Assembly: GCA_958436045.1 (NCBI GenBank) | Contig: CAUBIP010000054.1 | Location: 1-12,332 of the forward strand | DNA: 12,332 bases | Source of the DNA: an uncultured Oscillospiraceae bacterium | GTDB taxonomy: Bacteria > Bacillota > Clostridia > Oscillospirales > Oscillospiraceae | Direction of reading: 5' to 3' | In this document: positions 6,806 to 12,332 of the stretch, in pieces | How positions within the stretch are numbered: position 1 is the first letter of the stretch | Layout of the letters: each line of letters starts with the position of its first letter | Made by a program: the position numbers and the translations under genes | The notes under the pieces: generated by a model | What the model saw: only the letters and a program-made list of their open reading frames with translations | Database searches by the model: none | Told to the model about the DNA's origin: nothing

Positions 6806-6835
6806 ATTATACCACAAAATCCGCACTTCTGCCAA
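6806..6835 (-). promoter_or_regulatory. Promoter of the split-barrel / exonuclease-CCA / DeoR operon
   Basis: On the minus strand TTGGCA (6835-6830) and a perfect TATAAT (6811-6806) are 18 bases apart, with an extended -10 (TGG before TATAAT). The expected start near 6799 is an A and lies inside the adjoining hairpin, leaving a leader of about 64 bases before the ATG at 6735. Confidence 0.75.
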
Positions 6836-6879
6836 GGCCCATTTGCCTACCGTTGCCGCCCCTAAAAAGCCTCGCAGAG

Positions 6880-7130
6880 TTTGCGCCCGCAGGCGCAAAT
6901 AGAGTTAAATTATTTTCTCCGGCGGCGTGTACGTCGGAGAAAATACGTCTCGCCGTGCAAGTGTGGAATTTTCACGCCAACGGCGTGAAAATTATGCGCG
7001 CAGCAAGGTGCAACGCCCTATGCGGACAAGTCCGCATAGGGCGAAGGGGGCTGAAAGCCCCCTCTCAAATGCGAGCCCAGCGAAGCGGGTCGCATTTGAA
7101 GCGTGTCAAAAATTTATTTTTGACACGCTT
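6880..7130. repeat. Array of seven consecutive distinct inverted repeats (hairpin array)
   Basis: Seven perfect palindromes follow one another with arms 6880-6887/6892-6899 (8 bp), 6911-6921/6935-6945 (11 bp), 6967-6978/6982-6993 (12 bp), 7014-7027/7030-7043 (14 bp), 7045-7052/7056-7063 (8 bp), 7065-7074/7090-7099 (10 bp, with further pairing inside) and 7099-7113/7116-7130 (15 bp). About 155 of 251 bases lie in perfect arms. The last four are separated by one base or none. The seven stems differ in sequence, so this is not a simple tandem repeat or a CRISPR. The last hairpin runs into the guaD stop codon. No convincing ORF or T-tract terminator occupies the stretch. It may be a structured RNA, a compound transcription end or a palindromic mobile-type repeat. 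Confidence 0.85.
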
Positions 7131-8416
7131 TAAAATAGCTTCCGCCCCTGGACGAATTTATGCTGCACGTCCTGGTCCTCAGAGAGGTAGATCGTCCGCT
7201 CCAGCCGCGTGGCAAGGTTTTCCAGCCCCGCGTGGTTATACCGCGCGTCGGAGATGACGACGGCGTCGCACTCGTACCCCTCGTCAAACGACCCGACCTT
7301 GCCAAAGAACGACCCGCTGCCGACGCTGCCGAGCCAGAACGCCTCTGTCACGCTCAGGGGCTGCAGCTCCTGGTCGATGAGCCGCCAGCAGAGCTTAGAG
7401 GCCTGGATGGAATCGACCATTGCCCGCAGCATGGACGTATGCGTTCCGCCTGCGATATCGCTGCCCAGGCCGACGGGGACGCCCGCATTCAGGAACCGCC
7501 GCACCGGCGCGATGCCCGAGGCCAGGTTACTGTTGGATGCAGCGCAGTGGGCCATATAGACGCCCCGCTCCCGCATCAGCGCGATCTCGTCGTCACTGGA
7601 CCAGACACAGTGGGCCATGATCGTCGGGCAGTCCGCCCCGCCGAAGAGGCCGAATTGATCGTAGGCCCCGCCGTAGTGCTTCGTTCCCGGGCAGAGCTCC
7701 TTGACCCAGGCAATCTCCCCGAGATTTTCTGAGAGGTGGGACTGCACCGGAAGCCGGTACTGCTTTTGAATTTCCCCCAGCATCCCCATGAGCTTGTCCG
7801 AGCAGGAGGGGATGAACCGTGGCGTCAGAATGGGCTTGGTGTGGGCATAGCGCCCGTCGATGGCCGCCAGCCACCGGCGCGTCGCCTGGGCGCTGGCCTC
7901 GGCGCTGGCCTCCTGCAGGGTGGGCGCGCCGTTGCGGTCCATATTGACCTTGCCGACCATCGTCACCAGCCCAGCCTGCTCCAGCTGGTCCATCAGCGCA
8001 ATCGTCGCGTCGACGTGCAGCGTGCCGAACAGACAGGCCCGGGTGTTGGGCCCCCGCAGAATATCGTGGACGAAGTGGCCGTAGGCCGTCTTGGCATAGG
8101 TAAGGTCCGCGTATTTGCTCTCCTCGGGGAAGGTATAGGTGTTCAGCCAGTCCAGCAGCTCCATATCCAGCCCGACGGAGCGGAAGCTGAACTGGGGCGC
8201 GTGCATATGCAGGTCCGTCAGCCCCGGGATGATGAGCTGGTCCGCGTAATCATACTGGGGCAGATGCCGGAATTCCTCCGGGCACTGGGCAAAGACACCC
8301 TGGGACAGCCCATCCACGCAGACCAGGTACCCGCCCCGCTGTGTGATCAGCTTGTCCCGCGCCGCCGTGTAGCAGAGATCGCCGTGGAGCACAAAAGAAT
8401 GATTCGGATATTGCAT
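7130..8416 (-). CDS. guaD: Guanine deaminase
   Basis: A 428-residue amidohydrolase of normal length, resembling clostridial guanine deaminases from end to end. It converts guanine to xanthine and ammonia in the cytoplasm, a step in purine catabolism and salvage. The zinc ligands are visible: His70 and His72 (DLHMHAPQ), His227 with Glu230 (QSHLSEN), His269 (MAHC) and Asp320 (GLGSDIAGG). Diagnostic segments include LLDWLNTYTFPEESKY (87-102), NSNLASG (295-301) and SGSFFGKVGSFDEGY (367-381). The start has an AAGGAG site. It is a single gene with a strong promoter about 180 bases upstream and a purine riboswitch in the leader. Other purine-type deaminases (for example on 8-oxoguanine) share this fold, so the substrate is very likely but not proven. 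Confidence 0.93.
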   Translation of the reverse strand: MQYPNHSFVLHGDLCYTAARDKLITQRGGYLVCVDGLSQGVFAQCPEEFRHLPQYDYADQLIIPGLTDLHMHAPQFSFRSVGLDMELLDWLNTYTFPEESKYADLTYAKTAYGHFVHDILRGPNTRACLFGTLHVDATIALMDQLEQAGLVTMVGKVNMDRNGAPTLQEASAEASAQATRRWLAAIDGRYAHTKPILTPRFIPSCSDKLMGMLGEIQKQYRLPVQSHLSENLGEIAWVKELCPGTKHYGGAYDQFGLFGGADCPTIMAHCVWSSDDEIALMRERGVYMAHCAASNSNLASGIAPVRRFLNAGVPVGLGSDIAGGTHTSMLRAMVDSIQASKLCWRLIDQELQPLSVTEAFWLGSVGSGSFFGKVGSFDEGYECDAVVISDARYNHAGLENLATRLERTIYLSEDQDVQHKFVQGRKLF

Positions 8417-8456
8417 CGTAAAAACTCCTTTCCTTCGTTACCGGCCGGGTGCAATG

Positions 8457-8521
8457 AAAAGCGCCGTAAACAGCCGTTTATAAATTTCTTTTCCAGAAAT
8501 TTATAAACGGCTGTTTACGGC
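8457..8521 (-). terminator. Riboswitch-controlled terminator of guaD (27-bp hairpin)
   Basis: On the minus strand, 8521-8495 pairs without a mismatch with 8489-8463 around a five-base loop, followed by GC and TTTT (8460-8457). The 5' arm consists of the aptamer's loop L3, the 3' side of P3, J3/1 and the 3' side of P1. The aptamer and this hairpin therefore cannot form together: ligand binding should block termination, as in the B. subtilis pbuE adenine riboswitch. Confidence 0.85.
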
Positions 8522-8564
8522 AACCGGTAGAGACGTCCAACCATATCATGGACCTATATAAATT
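8498..8564 (-). promoter_or_regulatory. Purine riboswitch aptamer controlling guaD (adenine-type U74)
   Basis: The minus-strand sequence matches the purine aptamer throughout. P1 is AATTTATA (8564-8557) with TATAAATT (8505-8498). P2 is GTCCA (8553-8549) with TGGAC (8539-8535), enclosing L2 GATATGG (8547-8541). J2/3 is GTCTCTACC (8534-8526), P3 is CGGTTG (8526-8521) with CAGCCG (8513-8508), and L3 is CCGTAAA (8520-8514). In xpt numbering the ligand-contact residues U22, U47 and U51 are present. Position 74, which pairs with the ligand, is U (8506), the adenine-type base; position 73 is also U where A is usual. The aptamer begins about 25 bases after the predicted transcription start. Confidence 0.93.
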
Positions 8565-8595
8565 CTACAAAGCGTTATGCAATTGTGCTGCTTTT

Positions 8596-8624
8596 ATCAT
8601 AGCAGCCCCGCTGCCGTTTGTCAA
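8596..8624 (-). promoter_or_regulatory. Promoter of guaD and its riboswitch
   Basis: On the minus strand a perfect TTGACA (8624-8619) and TATGAT (8601-8596) are 17 bases apart. The start should be near 8589, giving a leader of about 170 bases that carries the riboswitch. Confidence 0.88.
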
Positions 8625-8671
8625 CGGTGTGCCGCGCAGAAAAATTCCCCTGTACTTTGTGCATTTGTGAC

Positions 8672-8701
8672 AAAAGCGCCCCGCCGGAATCGGCAGGGCG
8701 C
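8672..8701 (-). terminator. Terminator of the Na/Pi cotransporter gene
   Basis: 8676-8681 (GCGCCC) pairs with 8696-8701, and after one C/A mismatch GCCG (8683-8686) pairs with CGGC (8691-8694) around a four-base loop. On the minus strand TTTTG follows. It lies 28 bases past the transporter stop and ahead of the guaD promoter. Confidence 0.82.
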
Positions 8702-8728
8702 AAGACGATGCAGGGGGAGGGAGACGTG

Positions 8729-10531
8729 TTAGTATTTGATCTGCTGCAGCGGGACAAGATACTCCTTGCGCCGCGCGGCCTGCTCGGCGAGGTACGACTG
8801 ATCGCCGGAGGCGTGGAGCTCGTGGAGGTAATCGTGATGGTTGCTCATGATGGCCTCGTTGTTGCGGCCCAGCATCGTCATGGCGATGCTGGAGCACTGG
8901 TCCGCCGCTCGTTCCAGGTGGGTCAGCGCGTCCATAAAGACGATGCCGGACTGGATGGAACAGATGCCCTGACACAGCCGGTCTGTGTGCCGCTTTTTCA
9001 GCAGCAGGACCATATCGTCGATGACCTCCTCCAGCGGCTCGATGCGCCGGGCGGTGGCGTCGTCGTCGTGCTCCAGGGCATCGACGGTCAGCTGCAGAAT
9101 CTCCAGGATGGCGGCCCCGAGGATGTCCATCTCCTGCTGGGCGCTGTCGGAGAAATGGAGCTCGGCGTCATTCAGCTTCTTTGCCATTTCGTCAAAATTC
9201 GTGGCATAGTCGCCGATGCGCTCGATATCGCGGATGCACTGCATCAGCATATTCAGCTGCCGCCTGTCCCGCTCCGTCTCGACGTTTTGGGAGAGCTCGA
9301 TGAGGTAATTGTCGCACATATCCGTAAACCGGTCGATGCGATCCTCGCATTGGTAGACGTCCGTCGCACGGTCCGCGTTGTACGTCTTGAACTGTGCCAG
9401 GCTTGCGCGGACATTCTCCTTGGCCAGCGTCGCCACGGTGACGACGGCCTTCGTAATGCCCGCCAGCGCAACGGCAGGGGAGATCATCAGCTTGCGGTCC
9501 AGCGCCGCGACCTCCGGGTACTCCTCGACCTCCGGCACCGGGTCATCCTTGACGATCCGGCAGGCAATCTTGACGAGCACGTTCGTAAACGGCACAAGGA
9601 GAATGGCTGTGATCAGGTTGAACAGCGTCTGGAAATTCGCAATGACGCCGCTGTCGGCGATGGAATTCCAAAGCCCGCCGAAGGCCCCCGCCTTGCGGAG
9701 GATTTCCATGACGAGCATGAAAAGAATGGTCCCCGCGCAATTGAAGACGATGTGGACCACACCCGTCCGCTTCGCATCCTTGGAAGAGCCGATGGAACAG
9801 ACCATCGCCGTCGTGACGCAGGTGCCGAGGTTGATGCCCATGATGATGGGGTAGATGAGGTTAAACGTCATGACCCCCGTCGACGAGAGCGCCTGCAAAA
9901 TGCCGACCATCGCCGAAGAGCTCTGCACGATGACGGTCAAGATAAGCCCCGTAAAAATGCCAACGACGGGCATGTTGCTGAAGTAAGAGAGCAGGTCAGC
10001 AAATTTTTGCGACTCCGAAAGCGGCTCCACCGCGCTGGTCATCGCCATCAGGCCTGAGAACAGGATGCCGAAGCCCATAAAGATCATGCCGATATTTTTC
10101 GTATTGCCCTTTTTAATGAACATGACGAGGATGATACCGGCAATCAGCGCCAGCGGCGCCAGGGTCGAGGGCTTGAAGAACAGAAGCAGGACGTTGCCCC
10201 CTGCGTCGATATCCATCAGGCGGATGATCTGGGCCGTGACCGTCGTGCCAATGTTCGCGCCCATGACGATGCTGACCGCCTGCCGCAGGTTCAAAATGCC
10301 CGCGCCAATGAGACCGACCGTCAGGACGATCGTCGCCGTGGAGCTCTGGATGATGGCCGTCACGATGGTGCCGGTCAAAAGCCCAAGGACGACATTGTGG
10401 GTCAGCTTGCCCAGAAAATTCTTCAGGGCCGGGCCGGAGCCCTGTTTCAAGCCGTCGCCCATGATTTCCATGCCGTAGAGGAACATTGCCAGGCCGCCCA
10501 GCAGGGAAATGATCATCAAAACTGTACTCAT
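8729..10531 (-). CDS. Na+/phosphate cotransporter with C-terminal PhoU domain
   Basis: A 600-residue membrane protein of the Na/Pi cotransporter family (PF02690) with a PhoU-like tail. The two transport repeats carry paired QSS motifs, IIQSSTAT (60-67) and IVQSSSAM (201-208), and paired loops GANIGTT (91-97) and GINLGTC (232-238), the signature of the inverted-repeat NptA/YjbB fold. Hydrophobic segments end near residue 327. Residues about 355-570 are charged and helical, with the PhoU hallmark CIRDIERIGDYATN, and a second copy near HLERAADQCSSI. Relatives move phosphate, in or out depending on the system, in the cytoplasmic membrane; the PhoU part suggests control by phosphate state. It has its own promoter and terminator. 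The ribosome site is weak (GGGAG about 12 bases upstream). Confidence 0.92.
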   Translation of the reverse strand: MSTVLMIISLLGGLAMFLYGMEIMGDGLKQGSGPALKNFLGKLTHNVVLGLLTGTIVTAIIQSSTATIVLTVGLIGAGILNLRQAVSIVMGANIGTTVTAQIIRLMDIDAGGNVLLLFFKPSTLAPLALIAGIILVMFIKKGNTKNIGMIFMGFGILFSGLMAMTSAVEPLSESQKFADLLSYFSNMPVVGIFTGLILTVIVQSSSAMVGILQALSSTGVMTFNLIYPIIMGINLGTCVTTAMVCSIGSSKDAKRTGVVHIVFNCAGTILFMLVMEILRKAGAFGGLWNSIADSGVIANFQTLFNLITAILLVPFTNVLVKIACRIVKDDPVPEVEEYPEVAALDRKLMISPAVALAGITKAVVTVATLAKENVRASLAQFKTYNADRATDVYQCEDRIDRFTDMCDNYLIELSQNVETERDRRQLNMLMQCIRDIERIGDYATNFDEMAKKLNDAELHFSDSAQQEMDILGAAILEILQLTVDALEHDDDATARRIEPLEEVIDDMVLLLKKRHTDRLCQGICSIQSGIVFMDALTHLERAADQCSSIAMTMLGRNNEAIMSNHHDYLHELHASGDQSYLAEQAARRKEYLVPLQQIKY

Positions 10532-10624
10532 AATCGCTTACCGCTCCCAAAATCCAAAGTCTAACCGAACGCAGCGCCCCAGGCGCGCAAAAAACAGCGG
10601 GGATCACGCCCATAAATTGTAATA

Positions 10625-10653
10625 ATTATATCGGATTCGACGGGATATGACAA
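10625..10653 (-). promoter_or_regulatory. Promoter of the Na/Pi cotransporter gene
   Basis: On the minus strand TTGTCA (10653-10648) and a perfect TATAAT (10630-10625) are 17 bases apart. The start should be near 10618, giving a leader of about 87 bases with a small GCGCC/GGCGC hairpin (10574-10586). No clear Pho box was seen. Confidence 0.82.
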
Positions 10654-10707
10654 GGGGAAATTCAATTTTTTCCAGCCCGCCTGCCAAAGTGCCGCCACCG
10701 GAGGCGC

Positions 10708-11268
10708 TCAGACCAGAAGCTGCCCGTCGTGATACGCCACGCCCGCCGCGTCGCCCAGATGCCAGTAAAGATGGCCGATGGTGTCGTAGACCAGGGGGTC
10801 CAGACGCTTGGCGTCGATCTCGCCGCCCTCGCCTAAAATCTCCTCCGCGGCGCTGACATTGACGATTCTGCCCTGCAGGTGCCCCGTGGCCGCGTCGTAG
10901 GAGATGACCTCGCACTCCAGCGTCAGCGGCAGCTCCTGGAACTGGGGTGCGTCAACAAATGCGGCCTTTTCCGCGTGCAAGCCCGCTTTTTCGACCTTAT
11001 TCGGGACTTCCTCGCCGGAGACGAGCCCGACATAATCGCAGGCGACGACCTGCGCCCCGACCCCGGGGCTGACGGTGAACGCGCCGGTTCGCAGCAGATT
11101 CTGCGTCGTCCGGTGCCGTGCGCCGATGCAGACGGAAATCTCTGTATTCCCGCTGATGCCGCCCCAGGCCGCGTTCATGGCGTTGGGCGTCCCGTCCTCG
11201 TTATACGTCCCCAGAATATAGACCGGCTGGGGGAGGATCAAGTGTTTTGCACCAAAATTCTTTCGCAT
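10708..11268 (-). CDS. Flavin reductase-like FMN-binding protein
   Basis: A 186-residue protein of the flavin reductase-like family (PF01613). Seen in order: an N-terminal strand with PVYILGTYNEDGTPNAMNAAW (in two parts, residues 15-35), ISVCIGARHRTTQNLLRTGAFTVS (44-67, where members contact FMN), and the DYVGLVSGEEVPNKVEKAGL block (78-97). ECEVI (118-122) and a C-terminal strand near LQGRIVNVSA (131-140) follow. Members reduce FMN with NAD(P)H or hold FMN as redox proteins in anaerobes; the partner and substrate here are unknown. An AGGAGG site lies 9 bases before the ATG. No clear terminator separates it from the Na/Pi gene 176 bases downstream, so some read-through is possible. Confidence 0.88.
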   Translation of the reverse strand: MRKNFGAKHLILPQPVYILGTYNEDGTPNAMNAAWGGISGNTEISVCIGARHRTTQNLLRTGAFTVSPGVGAQVVACDYVGLVSGEEVPNKVEKAGLHAEKAAFVDAPQFQELPLTLECEVISYDAATGHLQGRIVNVSAAEEILGEGGEIDAKRLDPLVYDTIGHLYWHLGDAAGVAYHDGQLLV

Positions 11269-11354
11269 TGCGTCAAACCTCCTGCAATTTTAGATGGGCG
11301 GCAAGAAATTTTACAAGAAAAAAATACGTTTTTCGATTTTTTCTCGTTTTGCCG

Positions 11355-11383
11355 CTGGTATTTTTCTCTGAACCTAGTATAAT
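11355..11383 (+). promoter_or_regulatory. Promoter of the pyridoxamine kinase gene
   Basis: A perfect TATAAT lies at 11378-11383. The -35 candidate (CTGGTA, 11355-11360, 17-base gap) is poor, matching three of six consensus bases. The start would be near 11390, about 60 bases before the ATG. Confidence 0.55.
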
Positions 11384-11404
11384 AAACAGGTCGAAAAATG
11401 TAAA
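11376..11404 (-). promoter_or_regulatory. Promoter of the flavin reductase-like gene
   Basis: On the minus strand TTTACA (11404-11399) and TATACT (11381-11376) are 17 bases apart. The start should be near 11369, about 100 bases before the ATG. The -10 overlaps that of the divergent kinase promoter. Confidence 0.7.
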
Positions 11405-11451
11405 GGGTAACCGGCGGCAAAATTTTCTGATTCCACCAGGAGGGCAAAACC

Positions 11452-12332
11452 ATGAAACGGATCTTGACAGTGCAGGATATCTCCTGCGTGGGGAAGTGCT
11501 CCCTGACGGTGGCCCTGCCGGTCATCTCCGCCATGGGCGTCGAAGCGGCGGTGCTGCCGACGGCTGTCCTCTCGGCCCACTCCGTCTTCCCGGGCTTCAC
11601 CTGCAAGGACCTGACGGATCAGATCGCCCCCATCGCCCGCCACTGGCGCAGCCAGGGCCTTGGATTTGACATGATCTACACCGGCTACCTCAGCTCCTTC
11701 GCCCAGATCGACCTCGTCTCCCAGCTGATCGACGACTTCAAGCGCCCCGAGACGCTGGTTTTCGTCGATCCCGCCATGGCGGACAACGGCCGCCTCTACG
11801 CCGGGTTTGACGACGCGTTTCCCAAAAAAATGGCCAGCCTCTGCGCCAAGGCAGACCTCATCGTTCCCAATATCACGGAAGCCGCACTCCTGACGGGAAC
11901 GCCCTACCGCCCCCGGCAGGACAGCGCCTACGCTCGGTCCCTGCTGCTGCGCCTGGCGGACCTCGGCGCCCGCGTCAGCGTCCTGACCGGCGTCGACCTC
12001 GGCGACGGCAAGACGGGCATCCTGGGCTACGACCGGGCGCAGGATACTTTTTTCTATTATGCCCACGAGAAGGTGGAAACTATGTTCCACGGCACCGGGG
12101 ATATTTTTGCCAGCACCTGCGTCGGCGCTATGGCCAGGGGCCTGGACTGGAAGCAAGCGCTGCGCCTGGCGGCAGATTACACCGCCCAATGCATCCGCGT
12201 GACCCTGGACGACCCGACCCGCCCCTGGTACGGCGTCGACTTCGAGTTGGCCCTGCCGTACCTCATCGACCGCCTAAAAAAAGCGCTGCAAACCTCGCCC
12301 CCATCGCCCACCGCACTCGTCCCCAAAACCTA
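11452..12332 (+). CDS. Pyridoxamine/pyridoxal kinase (stop at or just past the window edge)
   Basis: 293 codons are visible and the window ends in TA, probably the first two bases of a stop, since family length is about 285-295. It is a ribokinase-fold vitamin B6 kinase that phosphorylates pyridoxamine or pyridoxal with ATP to give PMP or PLP. Key features: the N-terminal strand ILTVQDISCVGKCSLTVALP (residues 4-23), substrate-site segment PTAVLSAHSVFPGF (36-49), DMIYTGYLSS (73-82), VDPAMADNG (105-113), PNITEAALLTG (139-149), and the anion-hole and catalytic base motif GTGD (214-217, Asp217). The ATG has AGGAGG (11438-11443) 8 bases upstream. The last ~15 residues are Pro/Thr-rich and not conserved. 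PLP serves many enzymes, including MetY in this window; no operon link is implied. Confidence 0.9.
   Translation, partial: MKRILTVQDISCVGKCSLTVALPVISAMGVEAAVLPTAVLSAHSVFPGFTCKDLTDQIAPIARHWRSQGLGFDMIYTGYLSSFAQIDLVSQLIDDFKRPETLVFVDPAMADNGRLYAGFDDAFPKKMASLCAKADLIVPNITEAALLTGTPYRPRQDSAYARSLLLRLADLGARVSVLTGVDLGDGKTGILGYDRAQDTFFYYAHEKVETMFHGTGDIFASTCVGAMARGLDWKQALRLAADYTAQCIRVTLDDPTRPWYGVDFELALPYLIDRLKKALQTSPPSPTALVPKT

Noticed and set aside
6880..7130. CRISPR array
   Set aside because: The repeats are palindromes of different sequence, with no shared direct repeat and no regular spacer length; no cas gene is present.
6475..7257. Plus-strand open frame (260 codons) crossing the hairpin array
   Set aside because: It runs through the end of one gene, a promoter, seven palindromes and the end of guaD; composition changes along it and there is no ribosome site or motif.
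8618..10057. Plus-strand open frame (479 codons) opposite the Na/Pi cotransporter
   Set aside because: Antisense shadow without motifs; the minus strand has the QSS repeats and PhoU tail.
10660..10707. Terminator after the flavin reductase-like gene
   Set aside because: Only weak GC-rich pairings are present, and the nearby T run lies on the plus strand, the wrong direction.

Overview
The window looks like chromosomal DNA from a GC-rich, low-oxygen Firmicute, most likely a gut clostridium of the Oscillospiraceae type. The evidence is indirect: coding DNA is very rich in G/C-ending codons while control regions are AT-rich, genes carry strong AGGAGG-type ribosome sites, promoters are of the sigma-A TTGACA/TATAAT kind, and family matches are clostridial (a GuaD close to the Clostridium type, a PF04392-type amino-acid ABC system, a Na/Pi transporter with a PhoU tail). 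No phage, transposase, CRISPR, rRNA or tRNA gene was seen.

Layout. Positions 1-1925 (+): the end of a solute-binding protein gene, then its permease and ATPase, closed by a long hairpin terminator. 1926-2240: a promoter and a roughly 160-nt leader holding a candidate cysteine-rich (or Leu/Arg-rich) leader peptide, ahead of metY (2241-3527, +), an O-acetylhomoserine sulfhydrylase. A two-way terminator separates metY from a convergent three-gene minus-strand operon (6735 to 3658): a small FMN split-barrel protein, an unusual 635-residue fusion of a DEDDh 3'-5' exonuclease to a CCA-adding enzyme, and a DeoR-family repressor. 6736-7129 has no gene; it holds the operon promoter, a terminator-like hairpin touching that promoter, and seven consecutive distinct inverted repeats. 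guaD (7130-8416, -) follows, with a 170-nt leader that contains a clear purine riboswitch fused to a 27-bp terminator hairpin. Next come a Na+/phosphate cotransporter with PhoU domain (8729-10531, -), a flavin reductase-like protein (10708-11268, -), and, divergently, a pyridoxamine/pyridoxal kinase (11452 to the window end, +) whose stop lies at or just past the edge.

How it fits together. The window is mostly housekeeping and nutrient handling: amino-acid-type uptake, sulfur assimilation into homocysteine, tRNA 3'-end maintenance, purine salvage/catabolism, phosphate import and vitamin B6 salvage. The points most worth attention are regulatory or architectural. They are the purine riboswitch, whose layout predicts an ON switch and whose key specificity base is U (adenine type) although the gene is a guanine deaminase; the exonuclease-CCA fusion; the hairpin array; and the candidate Cys-codon leader ahead of metY.
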